This document shows positions 56,487 to 64,000 of a stretch of 64,000 nt of DNA, piece after piece; the stretch's first letter is position 1, and every line of letters begins with the position of its first letter. The notes beneath the pieces are model-generated. The model was not told the DNA's origin and did no database searches. It worked only from the letters and a program-made list of their open reading frames with translations. The stretch is from Methylobacterium sp. E-065. Lineage in GTDB: Bacteria; Pseudomonadota; Alphaproteobacteria; Rhizobiales; Beijerinckiaceae. The stretch is from positions 43,534 through 107,533 of the forward strand of contig NZ_JAKSYD010000122.1 of assembly GCF_022829605.1 (NCBI RefSeq), in the 5' to 3' direction. The position numbers were made by a program, and so were the translations under genes.

Positions 56487-57593
56487 ATGTATGTGGCCGT
56501 GAAGGGCGGCGAAGCCGCCATCGACAACGCCCACCGGCTGCTCGCCGAGGCGCGCCGGGGCGACACCACCGTGCCGGAACTGTCCGTGGCGCAGATCCGC
56601 GAGCAGATGGCGCTGCTGGTCGACCGGGTGATGACCGAGGGCTCGCTCTACGACCCCAATCTCGCGGCGCTCGCCCTGAAGCAGGCCCGCGGCGATGTGG
56701 TCGAAGCGGTGTTCCTGGTCCGCGCCTATCGGACGACGCTGCCGCGCTTCGGCGCCTCCGTGCCGCTCGAGACTGGTGCCATGGCGGTGGCCCGCCGGGT
56801 CTCGGCGACCTTCAAGGATCTGCCGGGCGGGCAGGTGCTCGGGCCTACCTTCGACTACACGCATCGGTTGATCGATTTCGCGCTGGCCGCGGAGGGTGAG
56901 ATCGAGACCGCCGCCGAGGCCGAGCCCCGCGCCGATGCCGCGATCTGTCCCCGCGTCACCGACCTGCTGGCCCAGGACGGGCTGATCGAGGCCTCGCCGC
57001 CGGACGAGGGCGCCCCCGTGGGCGATCTCACCCGCGAGCCCGTGGATTACCCAGCCGACCGGGCCCTGCGCCTCCAGGCGCTGGCCCGGGGCGACGAGGG
57101 CTTCGTGCTCGGCCTCGCCTACTCGACCCAGCGTGGTTACGGCCGCACCCACCCGTTCGTGGGCGAGATCCGGGTCGGCGAGGTGGCCGTGGAGTTGGTG
57201 CCCGAGGAGTTGGGCTTCGCGGTGCCGCTCGGCCGGATGCAACTCACCGAGTGCCAGATGGTCAACCAGTTCAAGGGTTCGGGCGCGGCGCCGCCGCAAT
57301 TCACCCGCGGCTACGGGCTGAGCTTCGGCCAGAGCGAGCGCAAGGCCATGGCGATGGCGCTGGTCGACCGGGCGTTGCGCGCCGAGGAACTCGGCGAGCC
57401 GGTGGTCAGCCCGGCGCAGGACCAAGAATTCGTCCTTGCCCATTGCGACAGCCTCCAGGCGACCGGCTTCGTCGAGCACCTCAAGCTGCCCCACTACGTC
57501 GACTTCCAGGCGGAGTTGGAGCTGGTTCGCCGGCTAAGGGCCGAATTCGAGCAGAGATCCGAGCCCGTCGAGATGCAGGAGGCCGCGGAATGA
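56487..57593 (+). CDS. phnI: C-P lyase core subunit PhnI (nucleosidase)
   Basis: 368-residue subunit. It starts MYVAVKGGEAAIDNAHRLLAEARRGD and contains LRLQALARGDEGFVLGLAYSTQRGYGRTHPFVGEIRVGEV and GRMQLTECQMVNQF, all family hallmarks. PhnI removes adenine from ATP so that the phosphonate can be joined to ribose triphosphate. The stop overlaps phnJ by 4 bases (ATGA), which fixes the phnJ start. Confidence 0.95.
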   Translation: MYVAVKGGEAAIDNAHRLLAEARRGDTTVPELSVAQIREQMALLVDRVMTEGSLYDPNLAALALKQARGDVVEAVFLVRAYRTTLPRFGASVPLETGAMAVARRVSATFKDLPGGQVLGPTFDYTHRLIDFALAAEGEIETAAEAEPRADAAICPRVTDLLAQDGLIEASPPDEGAPVGDLTREPVDYPADRALRLQALARGDEGFVLGLAYSTQRGYGRTHPFVGEIRVGEVAVELVPEELGFAVPLGRMQLTECQMVNQFKGSGAAPPQFTRGYGLSFGQSERKAMAMALVDRALRAEELGEPVVSPAQDQEFVLAHCDSLQATGFVEHLKLPHYVDFQAELELVRRLRAEFEQRSEPVEMQEAAE

Positions 57594-58744
57594 GCGGGAC
57601 ACATACGGTCTTCCCTCCCCCCTCTGCGGGGGAGGGTACGCTGCGCAACAGGGGGGGAGAGGGGAGCGACGGTGCAGAACGAAGCTCTCCCCCTCATGAA
57701 GATCGCGCCCTATCCGGAAGCCGGGTTCCCCTCTTGCGGGACTTCGTCCCGGCCCAACCCCTGCTGACGCAGGGGCCACCCTCCCCCATCCCAAGTCGGG
57801 CTCGCCCGACTTGGGACGAGCAGGATGCCAATCTCGGGCAGGCCCGAGATCGGTCGGGGGGAGGGAGTGCTGCGGAGCCGTCCGCTCCGCAATCCGGCTA
57901 CAACTTCGCCTATCTCGACGAGGGCACGAAGCGGATGATCCGCCGGGCGATCCTCAAGGGGATCGCGGTGCCGGGCTATCAGGTGCCCTTCGCCTCTCGC
58001 GAGATGCCGATGCCCTATGGCTGGGGCACCGGCGGCGTGCAGGTGACGGCCGCGATCCTCGGCCGGGCGGACGTGCTCAAGGTGATCGACCAGGGCGCCG
58101 ACGACACCACCAATGCGGTCTCGATCCGCCGGTTCTTCGCCAAGACCTCCGGGGTGGCCACCACCACCCGCACCGCGGAGGCGACGGTGATCCAGACGCG
58201 CCATCGGATCCCCGAGACGCCGCTCACCGAGGGCCAGACCCTGGTCTATCAGGTGCCGATTCCCGAGCCCCTGCGCTACCTCGAACCGCGCGAGACCGAG
58301 ACCCGCCAACTCCACGCGCTCGCGGAATACGGCGCCATGCACGTGAAGCTCTACGAGGATATCAGCCGCCACGGGCACATCGCCACCACCTACGCCTACC
58401 CGGTCGAGGTGGCGGGCCGCTACGTGATGGACCCGTCGCCGACGCCGAAATTCGACAACCCCAAGATGGACGGCTGCCCGGCGCTCCAGCTGTTCGGCGC
58501 AGGGCGCGAGCGACGGATCTACGCGGTGCCGCCCTACACGCGCGTGCGCAGCCTCGACTTCGAGGACCATCCGTTCCGGGTTCAGGAATTCACGCATCCT
58601 TGCGCCCTGTGCGGGGCCAAGGGCGTCTATCTCGACGAGGTGCTGCTCGACGATGCCGGCAACCGGATGTTCGTGTGCTCGGACACCGACCATTGCGAAG
58701 GGCGCCGCGCGGACGGCCATGTCGGCACGGGAGAGGCGATATGA
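57590..58744 (+). CDS. phnJ: C-P lyase catalytic subunit PhnJ with a 97-residue in-frame insertion
   Basis: 384-residue radical-SAM C-P lyase that cuts the carbon-phosphorus bond; E. coli PhnJ has 281 residues. From GYNFAYLDEGTKRMIRRAILK onward it aligns without gaps at a constant offset of 97. Glycyl-radical Gly129 matches E. coli Gly32, and Cys338, Cys341, Cys363 and Cys369 match the Fe-S ligands and thiyl residue Cys241, Cys244, Cys266 and Cys272. The extra residues (about 9-101) come from a palindromic repeat. No other start codon in frame lies between the repeat and the fold, and the ATGA overlap with phnI supports the long form. Confidence 0.94.
   Translation: MSGTHTVFPPPSAGEGTLRNRGGEGSDGAERSSPPHEDRALSGSRVPLLRDFVPAQPLLTQGPPSPIPSRARPTWDEQDANLGQARDRSGGGSAAEPSAPQSGYNFAYLDEGTKRMIRRAILKGIAVPGYQVPFASREMPMPYGWGTGGVQVTAAILGRADVLKVIDQGADDTTNAVSIRRFFAKTSGVATTTRTAEATVIQTRHRIPETPLTEGQTLVYQVPIPEPLRYLEPRETETRQLHALAEYGAMHVKLYEDISRHGHIATTYAYPVEVAGRYVMDPSPTPKFDNPKMDGCPALQLFGAGRERRIYAVPPYTRVRSLDFEDHPFRVQEFTHPCALCGAKGVYLDEVLLDDAGNRMFVCSDTDHCEGRRADGHVGTGEAI
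57613..57865. repeat. palindromic repeat inside phnJ (copy B) with nested hairpins
   Basis: The left arm 57613-57637 is identical to the ligase copy's 25-base arm. The right arm is split: its outer ten bases lie at 57856-57865 and inner ten at 57778-57787. Between them, 68 bases replace the expected five (net 63, or 21 codons) and carry two perfect hairpins, CCCAAGTCGGG (57790-57800 with 57805-57815) and ATCTCGGGC (57831-57839 with 57842-57850). The whole is open in the phnJ frame. Confidence 0.85.
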
Positions 58745-59217
58745 GTGATCTCACGGTCCGCCGGGCCGGGACGCCCGACCTCCCGGCCATCCTCGACCTC
58801 TACGCCGAGCTGAACAGCGGGCGGGTGGCCAGCCTGGAGCAGGCCGAGGCGCTGCTCGACCGGCTCACGAGGGCCTATCCCGATTACGGGCTCTACGTGG
58901 CCGAGGTCGACGGCGCGATCGTCGGCACCTTCTGCCTCATCATCCTCGACAACATCGCCCATTGGGGCATGCCCTCGGCGCTGGTCGAGAGCGTCGTGGT
59001 CTCGTCGGGGCAGCGCGGCGGCGGTCTCGGCCGGGCGATGATGCACGAGGCGTTCCGCCTCGCCCAGGCGCGGGGCTGCTACAAGCTCGCTTTGTCGTCG
59101 AATGTCGACGCCAAGCCCGCGCATGTCTTCTACGAGCGCCTCGGCTTCGAGCGCTACGGCTACAGCTTCCGCCTGGATCCGCCCTTCACGCCTGCCGCCG
59201 CCGAGGTGACCCCATGA
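58741..59217 (+). CDS. GNAT acetyltransferase inside the C-P lyase operon
   Basis: 158-residue GNAT enzyme with the acetyl-CoA loop VVVSSGQRGGGLGRAMMHEAFRLAQARGCYKLALSS and end VFYERLGFERYGYSF. It overlaps both phnJ and phnK by 4 bases, so it is made with them. It could play the part of PhnO, which acetylates aminoalkylphosphonates and so protects the cell and opens these substrates to C-P lyase. Similarity to E. coli PhnO is only at family level. Its position between phnJ and phnK is uncommon. Confidence 0.88.
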   Translation: MSDLTVRRAGTPDLPAILDLYAELNSGRVASLEQAEALLDRLTRAYPDYGLYVAEVDGAIVGTFCLIILDNIAHWGMPSALVESVVVSSGQRGGGLGRAMMHEAFRLAQARGCYKLALSSNVDAKPAHVFYERLGFERYGYSFRLDPPFTPAAAEVTP

Positions 59218-59987
59218 GCGAGCCCCTGCTTCAGGTCCGCGGGCTGACCAAGCGCTACGGCGCCCGCCTCGCCTGCGCCGACGTGTCGTTCGATCTCGTC
59301 CCCGGCGAGGTGCTGGCGATCGTGGGCGAATCCGGCTCCGGCAAGTCGACGCTGCTCTCCCTGATCGCCACCGAACTGGCCCCGGATTCCGGGACGGTCT
59401 CCTACCGGATGCGCGACGGCGCGCTGCGTGACCTCGCCGGCTTGAGTGAGGCCGGGCGCCGGGCACTGATGCGCACCGACTGGGGTTTTGTGCGCCAGGA
59501 CGCGACGAAGGGCCTGCGCATGGCGGTTTCGGCCGGCGGCAATGTCGGTGAGCGCCTGATGGGGCTCGGCGAGCGGCATTACGGCCGGATCCGCGCCCAG
59601 GCCCTCGACTGGCTTGGCCGGGTGGAGATCGATGCCGGTCGGATCGACGACCCGCCGAGTCAGTTCTCGGGCGGCATGCGTCAGCGCCTGCAGATCGCCC
59701 GCAACCTCGTCACGGCTCCGCGCCTCGTGTTGATGGACGAGCCGACCTCGGGTCTTGACGTCTCGGTCCAGGCCCGGTTGCTCGACCTGATCCGTCGGCT
59801 CTCGGCCGAACTCGGGCTCGCCGTGATCATCGTGACCCACGATCTCGCGGTGGCGCGGCTACTATCGCACCGGATCGCCGTGATGCGGGCCGGCCGCGTG
59901 ATCGAGACCGGTTTGACCGACCGGGTGCTCGACGATCCCGAGCACGCCTACACCCAGCTCCTCGTCTCCTCGGTGCTTGCCGCATGA
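59214..59987 (+). CDS. phnK: C-P lyase accessory ATPase PhnK
   Basis: 257-residue ABC-type ATPase. Walker A GESGSGKST at about residues 38-46, signature FSGGMRQRLQIARNL, Walker B LVLMDEPTSGLD, and switch HDLAVARLL. PhnK binds the PhnGHIJ core at PhnJ and is needed for phosphonate use, not for transport. It overlaps the GNAT gene and phnL by 4 bases each. Start 59214 (MSEPLLQVRGLTKRYG). Confidence 0.95.
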   Translation: MSEPLLQVRGLTKRYGARLACADVSFDLVPGEVLAIVGESGSGKSTLLSLIATELAPDSGTVSYRMRDGALRDLAGLSEAGRRALMRTDWGFVRQDATKGLRMAVSAGGNVGERLMGLGERHYGRIRAQALDWLGRVEIDAGRIDDPPSQFSGGMRQRLQIARNLVTAPRLVLMDEPTSGLDVSVQARLLDLIRRLSAELGLAVIIVTHDLAVARLLSHRIAVMRAGRVIETGLTDRVLDDPEHAYTQLLVSSVLAA

Positions 59988-60691
59988 CCGCGCTCCTCAC
60001 CTTCCAGGACGTCGCCAAGAGCTTCACCCTGCATCTGCGCGACGGGGTGGTGCTGCCGGTGGTGGGCGGCGTCAGCTTGTCCGTGGCGCCCGGCGAGTGC
60101 GTGGTGCTGGGCGGCCCGTCTGGAGCCGGCAAATCTTCGCTCCTCAAGATGGCCTACGGCAATTACCGATGCGACGGCGGCGCGATCCTGGTCCGCGACG
60201 GCGACACGATCGTGGATGTGGTCTGCGCCGATCCGCGGGTGGTGCTGGCGCTCCGGGCGCGGGTGATCGCCTACGTGTCGCAGTTCTTGCGGGTGATCCC
60301 GCGGGTCTCGACCCTCGACGTGGTCGTGGCCGCGGGCCGCGAGGGTGGATTGTCCGAAGAAACGGCGCGGGCGCGGGCCAAGGACTTGCTGGCCCGGCTC
60401 AACCTGCCCGAGCGGCTCTGGGGCCTGCCGCCCGCGACCTTCTCGGGCGGCGAGCAGCAGCGGGTCAACATCGCCCGCGGCCTGATCGCCGACCGGCCGC
60501 TCCTGCTGCTCGACGAGCCGACCGCCTCCCTCGACGCGCAGAACCGCGCCGTGGTCGCCGAGCTGGTGCGCGAGAAGCTGGCGGCCGGGGCCGGCGTGCT
60601 CGGCATCTTCCACGACAGCGAGATGCGCGACGCTGTGGCGACGCGAATCGTCGACGTGACGCGGTTCGCGCCGCAAGCCCGGGCAGCCTGA
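59984..60691 (+). CDS. phnL: C-P lyase accessory ATPase PhnL
   Basis: 235-residue ABC-type ATPase. Walker A GPSGAGKSS at about 46-54, signature FSGGEQQRVNIARGL, Walker B LLLDEPTASLD, and switch FHDSEM. PhnL pairs with PhnK on the core complex. It lies between phnK (4-base overlap) and phnM (11 bases on). Confidence 0.95.
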   Translation: MTALLTFQDVAKSFTLHLRDGVVLPVVGGVSLSVAPGECVVLGGPSGAGKSSLLKMAYGNYRCDGGAILVRDGDTIVDVVCADPRVVLALRARVIAYVSQFLRVIPRVSTLDVVVAAGREGGLSEETARARAKDLLARLNLPERLWGLPPATFSGGEQQRVNIARGLIADRPLLLLDEPTASLDAQNRAVVAELVREKLAAGAGVLGIFHDSEMRDAVATRIVDVTRFAPQARAA

Positions 60692-60702
60692 GGACGGAGA
60701 CG

Positions 60703-61839
60703 ATGGACGACTTCATCATCGAGAACGCCACCCTGGTCCTGCCCGACCGGGTGCAGCGCGGCTGGCTCGCCGTGTCCGATGGGGCGATCGCCGAGATCGG
60801 CGAGGGCCGCCCGCCGGCCCGCGGCCATGATTTCGGCGGCGATCACCTGATCCCCGGGCTGATCGAGCTGCACACCGACCATCTGGAGAGCCATTACGCG
60901 CCGCGTCCGAAGGTGCGCTGGCACCCGCTCGGCGCGGTGCTCGCCTATGACGCCCAGATCACCGCCTCGGGCATCACCACGGTGTTCGATTCGCTGCGTG
61001 CCGGCAGCGATCCCGACGGCAGCGGCCTCGGCTCCGAGCTGGAGCAGCTTGCGGGCGCCATCGACACCGCCCGCGCCCAGGATCTGTTCCGGGCCGAGCA
61101 CTTCACGCATCTGCGTTGCGAACTGCCCTCCGCGGACGTGCTCGACACGGTGGCGGCTTTCACGGCCCGCTACCCCGTGGGCCTGATCTCGCTGATGGAC
61201 CACACCCCGGGCCAGCGGCAGTTCCGCGACATGGACAAGTACTACACCTACGCTACCCGCGGCGGCCGGCCGATGGAGGAAATCCGCGCCAACACCGAGC
61301 GCAAGATCCGCGACGGCAAAGCGCTCAACGCGCAGAATCGCCCGGCCCTCGTCCAGTTCGCCCGCGAGATGAACATCCCGCTGGCGAGCCACGACGACAC
61401 CACCCTGGCGGATGTCGAACTTGCGGTCGGGGAGGGCGTGCGGCTCGCCGAGTTCCCCACCACCCGGGAGGCGGCCGAGGCTGCGCATGGCAAGGGGCTC
61501 ACCGTGATGATGGGCGCGCCCAACCTGATCCGCGGCGGCTCGCATTCCGGCAACGTCGCGGCCCTGGCGCTCGCCGAGGCCGGGCACCTCAACATCCTGT
61601 CGTCGGATTACGTGCCGGCGAGCCTGCTGATGGCGGCCTTCCTGCTGCCCGAGCAGGCGCCGGACATCACCCTGCCGGAGGCGCTCGCCACCGTGACTGC
61701 GAATCCGGCCCGCGCCACCGGCCTGACCGACCGCGGCGCCCTGGCGCCGGGGCTACGGGCCGATCTCGTGCGGGTGCAACTCGCCGAGGGCGTGCCGGTG
61801 GTCCGCGAGGTCTGGCGCACCGGCCGGCGGGTCGCCTGA
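60703..61839 (+). CDS. phnM: alpha-D-ribose 1-methylphosphonate 5-triphosphate diphosphatase
   Basis: 378-residue amidohydrolase. Metal motif ELHTDHLESH near residues 55-64, a later His in MDHTPGQRQF, SHDDTT, and GAPNLIRGGSHSGN. PhnM removes pyrophosphate from the ribose-triphosphate adduct before PhnJ acts. GGACGGAG precedes the ATG at 60703. Its stop overlaps the phnN start by one base. Confidence 0.95.
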   Translation: MDDFIIENATLVLPDRVQRGWLAVSDGAIAEIGEGRPPARGHDFGGDHLIPGLIELHTDHLESHYAPRPKVRWHPLGAVLAYDAQITASGITTVFDSLRAGSDPDGSGLGSELEQLAGAIDTARAQDLFRAEHFTHLRCELPSADVLDTVAAFTARYPVGLISLMDHTPGQRQFRDMDKYYTYATRGGRPMEEIRANTERKIRDGKALNAQNRPALVQFAREMNIPLASHDDTTLADVELAVGEGVRLAEFPTTREAAEAAHGKGLTVMMGAPNLIRGGSHSGNVAALALAEAGHLNILSSDYVPASLLMAAFLLPEQAPDITLPEALATVTANPARATGLTDRGALAPGLRADLVRVQLAEGVPVVREVWRTGRRVA

Positions 61840-62369
61840 TGCCGGGCTGCCTCGTCCTCGTTGTCGGGCCGAGCGGAGCCGGCAAGGACACGCTGATCCG
61901 GCTGGCGCGGGCGGCACTCGCCGACGATCCCCGCTACGTCTTCCCGCGCCGCCTCGTCACGCGGCCCCCCTCGGCGGATGAGGACAACGACGAGATCGAT
62001 GAGGCCGCCTTCGTGGAGGGCTGCGCGGCGGGCCGCTTCACCCTGCACTGGCGCGCCCACGGCCTCGGCTACGCCATCCCGGCGGAGGCCGGCCGTCTGG
62101 CGGAGGCGGGCCAGGTGGTGGTCTGCAACGTGTCCCGCCGGGTCGTGGGGCAGGCTCGCGTCGCCGGGCCGCCTGTGAGCGTTGTGGAGATCACGGCGCC
62201 GCCGGAGATCCTGATGCAGCGCCTCGCCGCCCGGAGCCGGGCCGAGGACGGCGACCTCGCTGCACGGCTTGCGCGGGAGGTGTCGGTCGCGGCGGATCTG
62301 CGGATCCTCAACGTGGGTGCGCCGGAGGTGGGGGCCGAGCGTCTCGTGGCGCATCTACGCGCCTGTTGA
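61839..62369 (+). CDS. phnN: ribose 1,5-bisphosphokinase
   Basis: 176-residue kinase of guanylate-kinase fold. P-loop GPSGAGKDTL at residues 10-19, then FPRRLVTRPPSADEDND and the lid. PhnN turns ribose 1,5-bisphosphate into PRPP and so returns the C-P lyase sugar to metabolism. Last gene of phnG-to-N. Its supplier PhnP, which opens the cyclic phosphate, is not present here. Confidence 0.94.
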   Translation: MPGCLVLVVGPSGAGKDTLIRLARAALADDPRYVFPRRLVTRPPSADEDNDEIDEAAFVEGCAAGRFTLHWRAHGLGYAIPAEAGRLAEAGQVVVCNVSRRVVGQARVAGPPVSVVEITAPPEILMQRLAARSRAEDGDLAARLAREVSVAADLRILNVGAPEVGAERLVAHLRAC

Positions 62370-62687
62370 GCCGCTTGTCCGCGGGATCCGCCGGGACGGG
62401 GCATACAACAAGGCACCCTGCTTTCCCGGACGGGTGGAGCGAAGTGGAACCCGATCCGGGAGCCAGCACAGGACGCGCCGCGTCAGCGGCACAGCTTGAT
62501 CAAGATCGACGCTGCGCTGTGTTCCGTGCGGGATCCCGGGTCGCATTCCGCCGGCGCTGCATGCGCCCGGGATAAGGGGCGGCGCTCGACAAGGCGCGCC
62601 GCTCGGGCATGAAAAAAGGCGCGCGCCGTCTCCGGCACGCGCCTGTTCGATCGCCCGGGGCAGGAGCCCCGGGGATCGCTGGGAAGA
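62370..62687. other. intergenic region after phnN with palindromes
   Basis: 318 bases between convergent phnN and the porin gene. An imperfect palindrome at 62424-62461 (TCCCGGACGGGT ... AACCCGATCCGGGA) is a common REP-like form, and another GC palindrome lies near 62529-62572. The porin terminator is listed separately. No gene seen. Confidence 0.55.
62612..62643 (-). terminator. intrinsic terminator of the porin gene
   Basis: On the minus strand an 11-base stem with one mismatch (62633-62643 with 62618-62628, four-base loop) is followed at once by six T (62617-62612). It lies 45 bases after the porin stop and is a standard Rho-independent terminator. Confidence 0.85.
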
Positions 62688-63551
62688 CTAGAAGCCGCCG
62701 AACTTGTAGTTGAAGCCAGCGCGGACGATGCTGCCTTCCGTGCGGAAGCGCGAGATGTAGGAGCCGGTGCCGACGCCCGGGACGGCGGCGACCAGCACGC
62801 TCTGGCTGCCGAGATCGTAGTGCAGGTACTCGGCCTTCACCGTGATGGCGTCGTACTTGATGCCGAGGTAGCGGCCCAGCGCGAAGGTGTTCAGGAAGCT
62901 GTCGGTCGGCAGCGCGAACTCGATGCCGCCGCCATACGCGAAGCCGGTCTTGAAGTCGTCGTAGCGGCCAGCGAACTGCAGGGCGCCGCCGGGGGTGTAG
63001 AAGTTGGCATCGTGGAACACGTTGCCGTAGGCGAGGCCGCCCATCCCGTAGACCAGGACCCGGTCGAACGCGTAGCCGGCGCGGCCCGTGAGGGTGCCGA
63101 GCCAGTCGAGGCTCTGGCGGAACTGGCTGAGGTTCGGCGGGCCGCCGGCGACGTTGCCGGTGCCGAGCACGACCCGGTTCTTGGTGATGTCGGTCCAGTC
63201 GATGCTGTTGGCGATACCGACCACGATGCCGGAGCCGGGCGTGAACTGGTAGTTGTAGCCGGCGGTGCCGCCGATGTTGGCGAAGCCATCCTGCGAGGTC
63301 GAGGTCAGGCCCGGGCGGCGGCCGAGCGCAACGTTGGTGATGTTGCCCGGCAGCACACCGGCGGTGGTGATGCGCTCGCGATCGGTGAAGGTGTAGGCCG
63401 ACTCGAGACCGGCGTAGAAGCCCGTCCAGGTGAAGACCGGCACCGGCGTGAAGACCGGCGGCGGCGCGGCTCGGCGCGGCAGGTCGGCGGCCGAGGCGGC
63501 CGTCGTGACCAGGGCGGTCGCGGCGGTGGCGAGGAGGAGCTTCTTCATCAT
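62688..63551 (-). CDS. Omp25-like outer-membrane beta-barrel protein
   Basis: 287-residue outer-membrane protein. The signal peptide covers 1-22 (MMKKLLLATAATALVTTAASAAD). A Pro-rich segment PVFTPVPVFTWTGFYAGL introduces an eight-strand type barrel with alternating strands and the terminal Phe (FNYKFGGF). It resembles Omp25/Omp31/RopB of Hyphomicrobiales, likely structural or a narrow pore. Two tandem Met codons (63551, 63548) can start it. Its leader has a palindrome GTGCGTT/AACGCAC (63571-63588). Confidence 0.9.
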   Translation of the reverse strand: MMKKLLLATAATALVTTAASAADLPRRAAPPPVFTPVPVFTWTGFYAGLESAYTFTDRERITTAGVLPGNITNVALGRRPGLTSTSQDGFANIGGTAGYNYQFTPGSGIVVGIANSIDWTDITKNRVVLGTGNVAGGPPNLSQFRQSLDWLGTLTGRAGYAFDRVLVYGMGGLAYGNVFHDANFYTPGGALQFAGRYDDFKTGFAYGGGIEFALPTDSFLNTFALGRYLGIKYDAITVKAEYLHYDLGSQSVLVAAVPGVGTGSYISRFRTEGSIVRAGFNYKFGGF

Positions 63552-63859
63552 GGTTGCGGGATCCAAGCTTGTGCGTTGTTGAACGCACTTAAGCGCGGCG
63601 GCACAGATCCCGCTATGCCCCCGCTGCCACAGTGTGGCTCGAAAGTGTCTGATGGATTTCTGGAGACTGATAATTCCGCGTTCAAGACACGGCGTTGGCG
63701 CTTGACAGTCGAGGCAGTCGCAGGACCCCGCCGCGCCCGGGACCTTGATCCAAACCGGCCGACCCTCTAAGCGGACCGCGTTTTGCGCCCCTGTCCGAGG
63801 TCGGGGCGGCCGATCAGGATCCGGGGCTCCGCACGGTCCCCGCCGCAGGAATGGGAATC
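63552..63859. other. divergent intergenic region between porin and tuf
   Basis: 308 bases. The porin side has the 63571-63588 palindrome. TTGACA at 63702-63707 could be a -35 element for tuf but no good -10 follows at the right distance. I see no tRNA or other gene. Confidence 0.4.
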
Positions 63860-64000
63860 ATGGGCAAGGAAAAGTTCGCTCGCACCAAGCCGCACTGCAA
63901 CATCGGGACGATCGGGCACGTCGATCACGGCAAGACGTCACTGACGGCGGCGATCACGAAGGTGCTGGCTGAGACGGGCGGGGCGACGTTCACGGCCTAC
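63860..64000 (+). CDS. tuf: elongation factor Tu, 3' end outside window
   Basis: First 47 residues of EF-Tu, the GTPase that brings aminoacyl-tRNA to the ribosome. [37 protein letters not shown] contains the G1 loop GHVDHGKT. The gene continues past the window end. ATG at 63860 gives the normal N-terminus; an in-frame ATG three codons upstream is possible. Confidence 0.97.
   Translation, partial: MGKEKFARTKPHCNIGTIGHVDHGKTSLTAAITKVLAETGGATFTAY

Noticed and set aside
63552..63859. tRNA gene before tuf
   Set aside because: tuf often lies near tRNA genes, but no cloverleaf or CCA-ended acceptor stem can be drawn here.

Overview
The window is a 64 kb, very GC-rich chromosomal segment of an alphaproteobacterium of the order Hyphomicrobiales. 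Gene content and order (cobS/cobT beside a J-domain gene and bolA, a DUF3108 gene before rpmB, a MucR regulator, an Omp25-like porin next to tuf, several small REP-like intergenic repeats) fit Methylobacterium or a close relative. I see no rRNA or tRNA gene, no CRISPR array, no transposase and no prophage. Genus and function calls come from reading the translated sequence, not from database searches.

Layout. 1-2.6 kb (-): SUV3-like helicase, cut by the window edge, after a small secreted protein. 2.9-5.3 kb: TetR regulator, Darcynin-family protein, DUF1330 and DUF3108 proteins. 5.7-11.4 kb: rpmB, a decayed MarR/GNAT pair, then the cobaltochelatase pair cobS/cobT with a DUF29 gene between them, a J-domain protein and bolA. 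11.6-18.3 kb: arfB, a MerR/carboxymuconolactone-decarboxylase pair with a visible operator, DUF1275, a methyltransferase, and an operon of ligase-associated exonuclease, ATP-dependent DNA ligase and YjbQ. 18.4-26.8 kb: a short flagellar hook-family protein, a three-gene heavy-metal RND efflux system and a CobW-type zinc-chaperone GTPase. 27.2-35.6 kb: an O-antigen-ligase-like protein coupled to a large hybrid sensor kinase, a GT1 glycosyltransferase, and two TPM-domain proteins with LemA. 35.9-42.5 kb: LysR, CoA-transferase, HMG-CoA-lyase-like enzyme, MFS importer, then mucR. 42.7-62.4 kb: a phosphorus-acquisition region with a Pit phosphate transporter, a PAP2 phosphatase autotransporter, a GT21 lipid glycosyltransferase, a DUF1045 phosphoesterase, a phosphonate-associated acetyltransferase, phnCDE1E2, phnF and phnGHIJ-GNAT-KLMN. 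62.7-64 kb: an Omp25-like porin and the start of tuf.

How the genes work together. The right-hand third can be read as one phosphate-starvation programme: take up phosphate, strip it from outside esters, import phosphonates, cleave them with C-P lyase, and possibly make phosphorus-free glycolipids. PHO-box-like repeats lie in three of the control regions, and a clear PhnF-type palindrome lies between phnF and phnG.

The most unusual observation is that a palindromic repeat with an identical 25-base terminal arm sits inside two protein genes, the DNA ligase and phnJ, in the same orientation and the same reading frame. In PhnJ it adds 97 residues near the N-terminus while every radical and Fe-S residue is kept. 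A further 63 net bases carrying two perfect hairpins sit inside its right arm, again in frame. This resembles the protein-coding palindromic elements of Rickettsia, but in an unrelated repeat family.
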